DNA from: Candidatus Cloacimonadota bacterium
GTDB taxonomy: Bacteria; Cloacimonadota; Cloacimonadia; Cloacimonadales; WRIO01
Direction of reading: 5' to 3'
NCBI GenBank assembly: GCA_029553545.1
Contig: JAKPKU010000245.1
Coordinates: forward strand, 1 to 44,417
Length of the DNA stretch: 44,417 bases
Numbering within the stretch: the first letter of the stretch is position 1; each line of letters begins with the position of its first letter. Below the pieces are notes generated by a model. The model searched no databases and had not been told where the DNA came from. It worked only from the letters and a program-made list of their open reading frames with translations. This document shows, piece by piece, positions 7,434 to 17,790 of the stretch. A program made the translations under genes and the position numbers.

Positions 7434-9065
7434 ATGAGTAGCAAAAAATTAGAAGCAAGATTTGAGGCGAGTAAAGAATTAAGAGAAAAGATTCAAATTG
7501 CTGAGCTATTGACAAAAGAGATAAAAGAACCCAAAGAGAAGCTGTTTTTTTATCATGAATTTATCTATAAGAATTGTCACTTTTCAGACTATGAAGAAAT
7601 TCGAGTGAAGACTATCGATTGGCTGGCAAATTACTACTTTTTCAAGTCAGATTTTGATATGGCAATCGAGCTGGCATATGAGATTCTCTATTTGTTGGAA
7701 GATAAAAAAGGCAGCGATATTTGGTTTGATAATATGAACCTCTTGGCTGTGACTTACAATGCATTGAACCAAAAAGACAAGGCAAAAGAGGTCTATGAGC
7801 AAATTTTGCCCTATAAGCCCCGTCAAATAAAGATCTGGGATAATTATTCGTGTCTGTTGACTGATCTTAAGGAATATGACAAAGCTATCGAATATATTAC
7901 TACAGCAATGGAATTGAATAAGGGCAATATTAGCGAATATTTGGATATTTTAACAAGCTTAGAGAATTATTATATCAAGACAAATCAGCCACAGAAGGCT
8001 GCGGACATATTTGTTGAGCAAAAAGAAAACATTGAGAAACACGCTATTTACCGCACGCAATGTTTCCACTACCTGAATTATGCAGAGGCACTTTTAGCAC
8101 TAAATAGATTGCCAGAATCGATAGAAATAATCAATAGAGCAATTGCCTTTGCCGAGCAATATAAAAACGATGAATTGCTGTTCTTTTCGTATTCCATAGC
8201 TATAGAGGTCTATGAAAAGTCAAAGAATCTTGAGAAAACAAATGAGTATTTGAAGAAATTACTGAGTTTGAACCAAAGATTATATGCCTCACAAAGTGCG
8301 AGCAAAACAAAAGCCCTGGAAGCAAGAGCCATGAAAGAAAAGCAACAAGCACATACATATGAAATGATAGATAAAGGCAAAAATATGGTGTCGGTGGGAA
8401 TTATGGCTTCTGGTATAACTCATGAAATAAACCAGCCACTAAATGCGATCATGATAGAGGCACAAACCCTTATCTTTAAAGATAATAATGAAAAAGTATT
8501 GCCCGAATCTTATAGAGAGAGGATTAATTATATCATCGAAGGAGCAGAGCGAATTAATGCCATTATCAAACACATTCGCTCTAATTGGATTAATAATGAC
8601 TGCATCGACAAAAAAGAGTTTGATGTAAACCAAACGATAAATAATGCCATTAGCCTGATAAACCAGCAGTTGAAGGCACATGGGATAATATTTAGAGTGA
8701 AGCTCGATCCAAAATCTGTAACCCTATATGGCACGCCAATTAGTATGGAACAAGCCCTGATTAACCTCATTATCAATGCTATGCATGCGCTTGATACACT
8801 AAATCAGAGAGAGAAATTTATTAGGCTGACCACAATGATAAAAGAAAATAGCTTGCTGATTCACTTGGAAGATAATGGCCCAGGTATTAGCGATGATATT
8901 GCAAATAAGATATTTGACCCCTTCTTTACCCAAAAGCCAAAAGAACAAGGCACAGGATTGGGGCTCACCTTGGTACAAAACTTTGTCAAAGATTTGAATG
9001 GAAAAATTGTTTTAGTAAAAGAAAAAAGGAAAGGGACGCATTTCCTCATCACCATTCCTTTTTAA
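7434..9065 (+). CDS. Cytoplasmic TPR-containing sensor histidine kinase
   Basis: TPR-like helical repeats then H-box GITHEINQPLNAI, N-box INLIINAMHAL, DNGPGIS, GTGLGLTLV. No TM segment evident. Start moved from 7380 to ATG 7434 after the RR stop. Confidence 0.9.
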   Translation: MSSKKLEARFEASKELREKIQIAELLTKEIKEPKEKLFFYHEFIYKNCHFSDYEEIRVKTIDWLANYYFFKSDFDMAIELAYEILYLLEDKKGSDIWFDNMNLLAVTYNALNQKDKAKEVYEQILPYKPRQIKIWDNYSCLLTDLKEYDKAIEYITTAMELNKGNISEYLDILTSLENYYIKTNQPQKAADIFVEQKENIEKHAIYRTQCFHYLNYAEALLALNRLPESIEIINRAIAFAEQYKNDELLFFSYSIAIEVYEKSKNLEKTNEYLKKLLSLNQRLYASQSASKTKALEARAMKEKQQAHTYEMIDKGKNMVSVGIMASGITHEINQPLNAIMIEAQTLIFKDNNEKVLPESYRERINYIIEGAERINAIIKHIRSNWINNDCIDKKEFDVNQTINNAISLINQQLKAHGIIFRVKLDPKSVTLYGTPISMEQALINLIINAMHALDTLNQREKFIRLTTMIKENSLLIHLEDNGPGISDDIANKIFDPFFTQKPKEQGTGLGLTLVQNFVKDLNGKIVLVKEKRKGTHFLITIPF

Positions 9066-9075
9066 TAGATAATTT

Positions 9076-12000
9076 TTATTTAGATTGTGGACCGAGCTTT
9101 TTAAACTTTACCACATTCTTTGTTACAACATAATATAGCATGGGGATTATCACCAGAGTCAAGATCGTGGACGCAATCAAGCCACCAATGCTCACAATAC
9201 CCATAGCTTGCCTGAATTCTTTACCTGAAGAGCCAATACCCATAGCCATCGGCGCCATACCGAGAATAATGGAGATATTTGACATAAGAATTGCCTTGAG
9301 TTTCACTGGCGCAGCCTTGATAAGAGCCTGGCGAACTGTCATACCGCTCCAACGCAGCTGATTGGTATAATCCAAAATAAGAATTGCATTATTGACCACA
9401 ATACCGACGAGCATAATGATAGACATCATGGAGAAAATATTCATGGTCAGACCAGATAAATACTGGACATAGAAGACACCAATCAATGCCAAGGGAATGG
9501 TGGAAAGGATAAGCAGAGGCTGAACAAAACTCTCAAGTATCGCTGCTAAAAGCATATAAGTGAGCAAGATAGCCAAAAGAGCTGCCTTTGCCATGTCTGT
9601 GACTGTCTCGTTCATCATCTGTGCACTACCACCCCATTTATAACCGTAGCCAGCAGGAAAATCAAATTTGGCAAGTCTATGATTTATCTCTTTGGTAATA
9701 TTGCCGATAGGTACGCCTGTAGCGGGAGAGCCAGTGACTTCGACTGTCTTTGCTTTATCACGACGAATAACTTTATTGATACTATCTTCAAAATGAACGT
9801 CGGCTAATTGACTGAGGCGGAAAGGACCACTCGCTGTCATGATCGTGATGTTTTTTATCTTGTCGATACTATCATATGAGCCTTCATCGAAAGTCACCAT
9901 AATATCGTATTCATTCTCTTGTTGCTTGAGCTGTGTGCTTACTGAACCAGCCATAATAGCTCTGAGGTTTAGTGCCAATTCTGCGACATTAGAGCCTGAT
10001 TGTAGCAGCTCATACATTCTTGGCTTTACTACAAGCTCAACCTTGCCCGAACGCGAGCTGCTGTCGAGATTTATCAAGCCAGGGATATCAGCTATTGCAT
10101 TCATGACTTTGACTCTTATATCGTCCAACTCTTTGTTTTCTTGCCCATATAAATACATGGTAATAGGTTCTCCGCCACCGCCACCAGCAGAAGACTGGAC
10201 TTTGACTTTGATATCGGCATTGGGAATGATAGACAAGTCTTTAATAAGCAAATCGGCTAATTGTTGGGTACTGATCTCCCTCTCTTTCGCATCTATTAAT
10301 TTAACGCTGGCATTGGCGAGGTTTAGCCCTGTATCGATAGAGCCCTTGCTGCCTAAAGTGAAGAGAATGTGTTGCACTTCTTTATGCTTGGCAATGATGT
10401 TTTCTATTTGTTGCACTGTGTTTGATGTTTCTGATAGAGTATAGCCTTGTGGTAATTCGACATTTATTTGAAGATTTCCTTCATCTAAGCTTGGCATGAA
10501 TTCAAAGCCAATTTTGCTTGCTACAAATAAACTGCTAAAGAATAAGAGAATAGCAATGAAAATATAGAAAACGCTGCGTTTTTTTCTTCTCATTACATAA
10601 ACTAAAATGCCTTTATAAGCGCGCTCCCAGCTATTGAACATCTTTTCAAGTTTATTGCCAAGACGCCCTTTTTTTGGCTTTTCTGGCAAAATAAGAGAAG
10701 CCAGCATCGGCGTGAGTGTAAAGGAGATGATAATGGAGAAGATTGTCGCAAAGGTAACGGTGAGAGCAAATTCTTTGAAGAACTGACCTGCAATAGAGCT
10801 CATCGTGCCAATGGGAATAAATACCACGACATTAGTGAGCGTAGAAGCCAATACGGCAATGGCAATCTCTGATGTGCCAATCTGCGCAGAATCTTTGCTA
10901 TTATGCCCCATATTCTTGTGGCGGAAGATGTTTTCCAAAACAACTACAGAGTTGGTCACCAGCGTACCCACCGACGTCGATAAGCCGAGCAATGTCATGA
11001 TATTCATCGAAAACCCTGCCATTTTCATCACAGAAAACGTAGCAATGATGGAGACAGGCATGGAGATAGCTACGATGAATGTGGAGCGTAAATCGTATAA
11101 GAAAAAGAGTAAAACTAAACCTGTGAGTAAAATGCCTAAGTAGATATTTGATAAAGTGTCTGAAACGGCGCTCTCAATGAATTTGGAGCTATCGTCCACT
11201 ATATGAAGGGTCATGCCTGCTGGTAAGCTTGCTAAGATGGAAGGCAATTCTTTTCTTAGTTGTTTGGATATCTCAACAGGGTTACCATCAGAGCTTTTTA
11301 ATACATTGATACGGATAACATTGTCGTTTTTTGTATTATCGGCGACATTAAAGTAGGTCGATCTTTTCCTTACTTCTTCACCTGAGTCTTTGATATTTGC
11401 AATCTGGTTTAGCTTTTTCACACCAGTAGCAGTAGGCACATCTAAATCCTTAATCTGATCTACATCAATGTATTGCCCCTTAATCTTGACAGCAACTTCT
11501 TGCTTGTCAGATTTGAAATTGCCTGCTGGTAAGTCGAGATTATATGCAGCTAAAATCTGCGATAATTGAAGGATGGAAAGAGAGTTTTGATAGACAGCTT
11601 GGTCGGTAAGCTCAATTTGAATCTCTCTTTTTCTGCTACCCTCTAAGTTTACTTGACCAACACCATGTATCTGTGAAAGCCTATCTTTTAAGACATTTTC
11701 TGCATAGTCTGTGAGCTCGAGCAGGGATTGATCGCCACTCAAAACGAGGTTCATCACAGGCATTTCAGTCAAGTCTATCTTTGCTACAATGGGCTTTTGC
11801 GCATCGGCAGGGAAATCATTGATAATACTATCTATCTTATCTTTGATCTCTTGGTTGGCTATATCAACGTCTTTGCCCATCTTAAACTTCACAAGCACTA
11901 TCGAGGCATTATCCATCGAATAAGACTGTATGAAATCGATGTTACTGACCGTGGATATTTGGTCTTCTATCTTCTTTGAAATCTGAGTCTCTATTTCCTC

Positions 12001-12168
12001 AGGTCCAGCACCTGGATATATTGTCTGCACCGATACAACAGGTAATTTGATATCGGGCATAAGGTTATATGCTAAAGAAAAATAGGCCATGGCACCAAAG
12101 ACCACGAAAACAAGTATCAACATGGTCACAGTGACTGGTCTGTTAACTGACATTTTTGATAAAAACAT
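9076..12168 (-). CDS. RND-family efflux transporter permease (AcrB/HAE1-like)
   Basis: 1030 aa; MFLSKMSVNRPVTVTMLILVFVVFGAMAYFSL, YPGAGPEEIE, repeated TM clusters, GIVVNNAILILDY. Confidence 0.95.
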   Translation of the reverse strand: MFLSKMSVNRPVTVTMLILVFVVFGAMAYFSLAYNLMPDIKLPVVSVQTIYPGAGPEEIETQISKKIEDQISTVSNIDFIQSYSMDNASIVLVKFKMGKDVDIANQEIKDKIDSIINDFPADAQKPIVAKIDLTEMPVMNLVLSGDQSLLELTDYAENVLKDRLSQIHGVGQVNLEGSRKREIQIELTDQAVYQNSLSILQLSQILAAYNLDLPAGNFKSDKQEVAVKIKGQYIDVDQIKDLDVPTATGVKKLNQIANIKDSGEEVRKRSTYFNVADNTKNDNVIRINVLKSSDGNPVEISKQLRKELPSILASLPAGMTLHIVDDSSKFIESAVSDTLSNIYLGILLTGLVLLFFLYDLRSTFIVAISMPVSIIATFSVMKMAGFSMNIMTLLGLSTSVGTLVTNSVVVLENIFRHKNMGHNSKDSAQIGTSEIAIAVLASTLTNVVVFIPIGTMSSIAGQFFKEFALTVTFATIFSIIISFTLTPMLASLILPEKPKKGRLGNKLEKMFNSWERAYKGILVYVMRRKKRSVFYIFIAILLFFSSLFVASKIGFEFMPSLDEGNLQINVELPQGYTLSETSNTVQQIENIIAKHKEVQHILFTLGSKGSIDTGLNLANASVKLIDAKEREISTQQLADLLIKDLSIIPNADIKVKVQSSAGGGGGEPITMYLYGQENKELDDIRVKVMNAIADIPGLINLDSSSRSGKVELVVKPRMYELLQSGSNVAELALNLRAIMAGSVSTQLKQQENEYDIMVTFDEGSYDSIDKIKNITIMTASGPFRLSQLADVHFEDSINKVIRRDKAKTVEVTGSPATGVPIGNITKEINHRLAKFDFPAGYGYKWGGSAQMMNETVTDMAKAALLAILLTYMLLAAILESFVQPLLILSTIPLALIGVFYVQYLSGLTMNIFSMMSIIMLVGIVVNNAILILDYTNQLRWSGMTVRQALIKAAPVKLKAILMSNISIILGMAPMAMGIGSSGKEFRQAMGIVSIGGLIASTILTLVIIPMLYYVVTKNVVKFKKLGPQSK

Positions 12169-12178
12169 GGATAACCTC

Positions 12179-13207
12179 TTAATCTAAAATATTGACTTTT
12201 TGTTGGTCTTTTACAATATTAAAACCTTCGGTAATGATTGCATCACCAGGGTTAATGCCACTTAGTACTTCCATATCGAGATTGTTTTCCATGCCAGTTG
12301 TTACGATCTTTTTAACTGCCAGACCATTTTCGACTATATAAACATAATCATTCTTTTGTTCATCTCTTTGAATCATATGACGGGGGATAATAATGCTGTT
12401 TGGTTTGTTAATTAGACTGACTGTTACTTGAGCATTAATGCCGCTTTTTAGCTTTCTTTGAGGATTATTTACAACAATATCAACCCCGAAAGCTCTTTGG
12501 CTTGGGTTCATTGAAAGTGCAATATCAGAGATTTTGCCAGAATAGCTCAGCCCATTCCATTCAACAGTGAGAGGCATGCCGACCTTTGCATATGCGATCT
12601 CTGCTTCTGTCATCCAAATACGCCCTTTTAACTGCGTGAGCTGGGCGATAGTACACAAGAGTTCACCAGGATTGACCTTTTGTGCAAGCTTGACATTCAC
12701 GTCGGTAACTATGCCCGCAATAGGCGCCTTGACCTTGACAGCACGCTGCACAGATTCGAAATTAGCCTTGCTGACCTTAAATTGCGTTTCTACGCCGTCT
12801 AATTCTTGCTTTGAGAGTCCACCGCTATTGTATAAGCTTTGCATGCGCTGTTGCGTTTGATCACTCAATAGATAGGCAGCTTCTGCTTGTTTGTAGCTCG
12901 CTGCAGGATTGGTAATGGGAAATTCCATTAGTACATCGTCTTTGCTGACTTGTGAGCCTATTTTAATATTTATCTTCTCTATCTGATCGCTCAAAGACGC
13001 ATAGACAGGGGTCTCTTGAATGCCCGTAAGAAGGCAATTATAGGTGTTTTGCAGGGCGAAGTTTTGAGTCTCTATAGTTGCTATTTTTATAGGAACCCCT
13101 TGTTCAATATATAGATCTTCCATACTGGTGGATTTGATTACTTCTTTTTTGCCGCAAGCAGTGAAAGCGAGTGTAGCTATCAATAGAACATAGATTATTC
13201 TTTTCAT
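12179..13207 (-). CDS. RND efflux periplasmic adaptor (membrane fusion protein), lipoprotein
   Basis: Lipobox LAFTACGKK, biotinyl-lipoyl-like KVKAPIAGIVTDVNV, adjacent to RND gene. Confidence 0.92.
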   Translation of the reverse strand: MKRIIYVLLIATLAFTACGKKEVIKSTSMEDLYIEQGVPIKIATIETQNFALQNTYNCLLTGIQETPVYASLSDQIEKINIKIGSQVSKDDVLMEFPITNPAASYKQAEAAYLLSDQTQQRMQSLYNSGGLSKQELDGVETQFKVSKANFESVQRAVKVKAPIAGIVTDVNVKLAQKVNPGELLCTIAQLTQLKGRIWMTEAEIAYAKVGMPLTVEWNGLSYSGKISDIALSMNPSQRAFGVDIVVNNPQRKLKSGINAQVTVSLINKPNSIIIPRHMIQRDEQKNDYVYIVENGLAVKKIVTTGMENNLDMEVLSGINPGDAIITEGFNIVKDQQKVNILD

Positions 13208-13220
13208 TATTTCTCCTTTT

Positions 13221-14579
13221 TTATAATTTTGTGCCGATTGATTTATTAAAGCTGTTTACAGCGATATTTAACTGGTATAATGCTTGAATATAAGAGACTT
13301 TTGCACCATTAAGCTGCGTTTGTGCATCCAATATCTCAAGCTGAATACCGATATTATTTTCGTATCTTTCATTGGCAATCTCATAGCCTTTTTCTGCTGT
13401 CTTGATATTCTTTTCTTGCACATTTAGCTGTTGAACCGCTGTCTGCAAGCTTTGCCAATTGTTTGTAATCTCAAGCTTGATTAAATCTTTCGCATCCATA
13501 TTACCCAATTCAGCCTTCTTCAACTCATGCTTAGTCTGCTGGATCTTGGCATTATTTGACATGCCCGTAAAAAGGGGTATTTGAAAAACTATCCCTGCTG
13601 AATACTGCGTGCCAAAGTTTTCACTCTTGATTTCAAACTCTTTTGTTGAAGAAAACTTTGTAATATCCGCTGTCAATAAGACATTTGGTAGATAATTGCC
13701 CTTTTCAGCATTGTGCTTCACTTGATACATCTCGACACTCAAGTCAGATAGATAAAGCTCGATTCTATTCTCTAAACCGCTATTTATCGCCTCGTCGAGG
13801 GTTAAGCTTGGCACAGTAACCTTCTCAAGTTTATCATCAAAGGCTAAATCATCTGTCGACAATTCACCGATCTGCCTTTTAAAATTAGTCTGAGCAATTG
13901 CAAACTTGTTTTCTATATCTTCCAATGCTGGTGCCAGCTTGGAAACCTCCAGGTCAGCACGAAGTAGGTCATATTCAGAGACAAGACCATTTTTATTTAA
14001 GTTCTGCACCCTTTGAAAATGGCTATTAGCAAGGTCGAGAGCCTCTCTTTGGATATTTACCACTTCATTGAGCAAAACTAATTCATAATAAGCCTTCGTA
14101 ATATCAAAAACTAATTGCTCTTCCTGTAGCTCATAAGTCTTCTTCTGCAGGTTTCTGTACTTTTGGGCGACTTTGATACCATTGATGAGTTTGCCGCCTG
14201 AAAACAGCACTTGTTGAGCCTTTAATTGTGCAGCAATGCTTGCTTCCTCCGTTGACTTTCCAGGTAAGAGTAATTTATCCAAAGTGGAGGCGAGATTAGA
14301 CTCGGAAGTAACATTATTAAAACTAAAGCCAGTCTGCGTTACATCTGGTAAATATGTTTTTGACTTTTGCACAGAGCCATTTAAGCTGATCTGAGGCAGT
14401 AACATGCCCCTAACATCCTGATAAAGATACTCTGCCATTTCAACATCTTCTGCTTGTCCCAGAAACTGTTTATTATTCTTTTTTGCCATATCAATTGCTT
14501 CGTTAAGCGACAGTGCAGGCATTGATACAAAAAGACAACTTAGTAAAAATAAAACTAAGTGCACTTTTTTAGATTTCAT
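13221..14579 (-). CDS. TolC-family outer membrane efflux protein
   Basis: Signal peptide; helical TolC repeats (LSLNEAIDMAKKNN; TLDEAINSGLENRIEL; ERYENNIGIQLEILDAQTQL). Confidence 0.92.
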   Translation of the reverse strand: MKSKKVHLVLFLLSCLFVSMPALSLNEAIDMAKKNNKQFLGQAEDVEMAEYLYQDVRGMLLPQISLNGSVQKSKTYLPDVTQTGFSFNNVTSESNLASTLDKLLLPGKSTEEASIAAQLKAQQVLFSGGKLINGIKVAQKYRNLQKKTYELQEEQLVFDITKAYYELVLLNEVVNIQREALDLANSHFQRVQNLNKNGLVSEYDLLRADLEVSKLAPALEDIENKFAIAQTNFKRQIGELSTDDLAFDDKLEKVTVPSLTLDEAINSGLENRIELYLSDLSVEMYQVKHNAEKGNYLPNVLLTADITKFSSTKEFEIKSENFGTQYSAGIVFQIPLFTGMSNNAKIQQTKHELKKAELGNMDAKDLIKLEITNNWQSLQTAVQQLNVQEKNIKTAEKGYEIANERYENNIGIQLEILDAQTQLNGAKVSYIQALYQLNIAVNSFNKSIGTKL

Positions 14580-14580
14580 T

Positions 14581-15180
14581 CTAACTCCTTTTCTTAATCC
14601 CGTAGAGGATTATATCGATAAATATGTCGTGGTCTTTCAGTCCTTGCTCAAAGACCTCTTTGTTGATATTGATATTTACATTATCGTCGCCAATGATGAA
14701 CCTTCGGATTAACAGCGAAATGAGCTTTCCTACATCAAGGTCTTCATTGATTTCATTATTCTGTTGTGCTTCGATCAATACACTCTTCATCAAGTCAAAA
14801 TAGAGCCCAATCTTCTCATTTTTAAAGTCACACATTTTTCTTAATAAAGACTTGGTATGCGTTTGTAAAGCATCGTAATAGACGGGGTAAGTTTTGACCG
14901 CATGACTAATGGGTAATTTGATCATCAGTTTGAACTTTTCATCAAAAGTTTTACATTTCTCTAACTCAATATTGAGCTGCGAAAAGATCTTTTTATGATA
15001 ATGTTTTGCCAATTCTAAGAAGATATCTTCTTTTGTTTTGAAGTAATAGTAGATAGCTCCCTTGCCGATAAATGCTTCAGAAGCGATGTCTTCCATAGAT
15101 GTCTTGTTATATCCATACTTTTCAAAGAGCATTTCTGCTGTATTGAGTATCAACTCTCTCTTATCTTCCTTATTATCCAT
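14581..15180 (-). CDS. TetR/AcrR-family transcriptional regulator
   Basis: RELILNTAEMLFEKYGYNKTSMEDIASEAFIGKGAIYYYFKTKEDIFLEL - canonical TetR HTH. Confidence 0.95.
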   Translation of the reverse strand: MDNKEDKRELILNTAEMLFEKYGYNKTSMEDIASEAFIGKGAIYYYFKTKEDIFLELAKHYHKKIFSQLNIELEKCKTFDEKFKLMIKLPISHAVKTYPVYYDALQTHTKSLLRKMCDFKNEKIGLYFDLMKSVLIEAQQNNEINEDLDVGKLISLLIRRFIIGDDNVNININKEVFEQGLKDHDIFIDIILYGIKKRS

Positions 15181-15202
15181 AAGTTATCCTTTCATAATAC
15201 GT

Positions 15203-15229
15203 TTCGACCATAATTGTATTTTAGTCGAA
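15203..15229. promoter_or_regulatory. Candidate TetR-family operator overlapping the efflux operon promoter
   Basis: Inverted repeat TTCGAC (15203-15208) ... GTCGAA (15224-15229), 22-48 bp upstream of the TetR start; TACAAT -10-like element lies between the arms on the minus strand. Confidence 0.4.
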
Positions 15230-15243
15230 CAATAGACAAATAA

Positions 15244-15267
15244 AGAGCCCTAAAATTTTAGGGCTCT
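15244..15267 (-). terminator. Terminator hairpin downstream of the lipoprotein gene
   Basis: Perfect 24-nt palindrome AGAGCCCTAAAATTTTAGGGCTCT just beyond the stop at 15278; only a weak T tract follows. Confidence 0.65.
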
Positions 15268-15277
15268 ATGTATTGTC

Positions 15278-17704
15278 TTATTTAATTATATTACCTAATA
15301 ACAGTTTTGCATCTGTTTTGTCCATGACACTAATTGGGAAAGCAAAGAGATATCCTTTACCTTTTGTTCCACTGAGTGTTCCATTTTCTTTAACAAGAGC
15401 AATAACTCTATCATTATATTCTTGGTATTGAGCATCAGTCTGTGGTGAGTTTGCATCGCTTGTATTTACTGGTTTACAAACAGTTTTGTACAATGCATAA
15501 TCTGGATTAATATCTTTGAAGTAAGAGACAGTTGCTAATCCTTGTCTTTGATTGATCAGAGCAATAATTTGGCTATCAGATAAATCAACAGCTAAATTAC
15601 CAAATGGTGGGTTTTTAAGAGAAGTAACGCCAGTGATATAAGGTTTTGTTGTATAGCTCATTTGAGGGTTAATGGTGAAAACCTTATCTGTTGATTGAGG
15701 TAAGCCAAAGTGTGAGGAGAAGAAGAAATTACCAACACTGACCATTTTTTTGTGAGATACAGCAATATTATCGCCACCAGATATAATCAGCGTGCCATTC
15801 AAATCTAAGAAGGATTTAAAAGTCACAGCATCATCACTAATATCAGCTTCGTTTGGTTGGAAATCTTTGTAGTAAATCACATACTTATATTGTTGTAATA
15901 AGCTTGGTGCAAATGGGTTATTACTGAAAAGTCTCATGGTATTAGGAAGTGCAGCAATAGCATCTGACCATGGTTTTCTTCTTACAAAATGAACTTTTTC
16001 ACCTTCAGGCAAAAGCTCTTTCGCAGTATTCACGTAAAAGTCTTTTATCTGTTCAGTCATTGCATTTGAAGTTTCTGAAGTAATGATTAAAACGCCTTTT
16101 CTTTCATCAAGAGGCTTTGGTCTCACGATTTCAAATTCGAATACTTCTGGGGTAGGGTCTTGTTTACCTTGTAGGTCTTCAACTTTTACTTTGAAAACGT
16201 GTTTACCAGGTTCAAGATCACCAACGTTAATCTTTTGAGCGATATCATGTCCAGCAGGAACTTTTAACCAATGTGGGTCAAAGTTGCCCATAGCAGCTTG
16301 TGTAGCATCATCTTTGAGAGGTCCGAATTGATATCTTGTACCATCTAATTGGATTAAGTAATATGAGATCTCTGTTTGGTAGTCAACGCCAGCAGCGCCA
16401 GTGGAGTCACGAGGCACAGACACTTTTTTATTATCAGGGTCATTAGCTTCAAATTCACCACGGTAGCCCCATCTGAGCCAGATTTTGGTTTTGCCATTAG
16501 TTGTATTACAAATAGCGGTTGGCTTAAATTTGGTTGGTGTTTGTAGTACGCCATTTACTTCATTATCAACAGGTTCAAGATAGAAAGGTCTTGCAATTTT
16601 GTAGCCTGATGGTGTTTGGATAAATGGAACAACTTCAGTACCGCTATCATCTTGATTTTCAACATAGTGGTTGTCACTCAATACATAGCATTTTTTGTGA
16701 TAGAGTATTGATTGTGGGAAATATTTACCATTAACAAAGAACTTATATGTTTTGGTCTCAGATTTAATACCTGCTAAGTCAATAGCACGTACGCGTAATA
16801 CAGTGATAGTCTCTTTTTGAGTAAAGTTAGAATTGAAATTACTAACGAGCGGTGGATTTGATGTAGCAGTAAGAATTTTTTCATTAATTGTTTTTTCATT
16901 TTTGGTTGATAACCATGCAGATTCCCAAACAGGGCTAACAAAAGTAGTATCCACATCTATATCATCCGAATTTGCTAATGGATAGCGTGATAGCTGGTAT
17001 TCAAAATACCATGGTACGGAGCCAACATATGGATCATTATCATTCATTGAAAACACAAGTTTGAATCCTTGACCAACTTCACTTGGTACCATTACCCCGT
17101 TTACTTCTTTTTCAAAAGTACCTTTTGAAGTTGAAGCAAACACGATAGGTTTGTAAGATTGAGCTTGAAAATACTTTGTTGCAATATTACTGATATCACC
17201 TCTATTATCGATAGCTACAACGTCAAATCTTGAGACAACTTGCGCTGAATCTCCATCAACGTTTGCAGGGAAATTGATAACTGCAGAGACGCGGTCTGTC
17301 CAAATAGTTCTCTTACTTGGATCGGTAATGCCAGCAGGTGTGCGGAAAACCCAACCATTTTTTGAGTCAACAGCCTTTAAAACAGCTGGTGTATAAACGC
17401 CGTTAACATCGATTGAATCATTACCTGGTGTAACAATTGGCACGCCATCTTTGTTTAACACTCTATATGCATAACCAACAACAGAGCCATCTGAATCGTA
17501 TGCGTTCCAATAGATTGTTTGTTGGAACAAGATTGCAGGTTCTGTTTCTGCTGTATCAACTGCTTCTTCCCCTGCATATGAGGTTATAAAGATTTGTGGT
17601 GGTACGTTTGTCTTTAATTTACCTGAGTCACAGGCAGTTGTAATTAAAGCCATTGTTATCAGAAGACTTGCAGCTATGGTAAAGACTGCATATTTTTTAA
17701 ACAT
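15278..17704 (-). CDS. Large secreted lipoprotein (808 aa), FnIII/Ig-like N-terminal part and GATase/ThuA-like C-terminal region
   Basis: Lipobox LITTACDSG; repeated 'NDNDPYVGSVPWYFEYQLS', 'VKVEDLQGKQDPTPEVFEFEI' beta-sandwich patterns; C-term 'RKGVLIITSETSNAMTEQIKDFY...YKYVIYYKDF...FKSFLDLNGTLIISGGD'. Confidence 0.75.
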   Translation of the reverse strand: MFKKYAVFTIAASLLITMALITTACDSGKLKTNVPPQIFITSYAGEEAVDTAETEPAILFQQTIYWNAYDSDGSVVGYAYRVLNKDGVPIVTPGNDSIDVNGVYTPAVLKAVDSKNGWVFRTPAGITDPSKRTIWTDRVSAVINFPANVDGDSAQVVSRFDVVAIDNRGDISNIATKYFQAQSYKPIVFASTSKGTFEKEVNGVMVPSEVGQGFKLVFSMNDNDPYVGSVPWYFEYQLSRYPLANSDDIDVDTTFVSPVWESAWLSTKNEKTINEKILTATSNPPLVSNFNSNFTQKETITVLRVRAIDLAGIKSETKTYKFFVNGKYFPQSILYHKKCYVLSDNHYVENQDDSGTEVVPFIQTPSGYKIARPFYLEPVDNEVNGVLQTPTKFKPTAICNTTNGKTKIWLRWGYRGEFEANDPDNKKVSVPRDSTGAAGVDYQTEISYYLIQLDGTRYQFGPLKDDATQAAMGNFDPHWLKVPAGHDIAQKINVGDLEPGKHVFKVKVEDLQGKQDPTPEVFEFEIVRPKPLDERKGVLIITSETSNAMTEQIKDFYVNTAKELLPEGEKVHFVRRKPWSDAIAALPNTMRLFSNNPFAPSLLQQYKYVIYYKDFQPNEADISDDAVTFKSFLDLNGTLIISGGDNIAVSHKKMVSVGNFFFSSHFGLPQSTDKVFTINPQMSYTTKPYITGVTSLKNPPFGNLAVDLSDSQIIALINQRQGLATVSYFKDINPDYALYKTVCKPVNTSDANSPQTDAQYQEYNDRVIALVKENGTLSGTKGKGYLFAFPISVMDKTDAKLLLGNIIK

Positions 17705-17790
17705 AGATCCTCCTATATTTTATATCTTTTTTTAAATACACGACTATATTAAAACATAATTTCATAAATAGCTCTTTTTAGTCAATCATT

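Noticed and set aside
9839-10444. 201-aa plus-strand ORF antisense to the RND gene
   Set aside because: Lies wholly antisense to strongly supported RND coding sequence; composition (Ser/Leu/Ile/Cys rich) typical of a mirror ORF.
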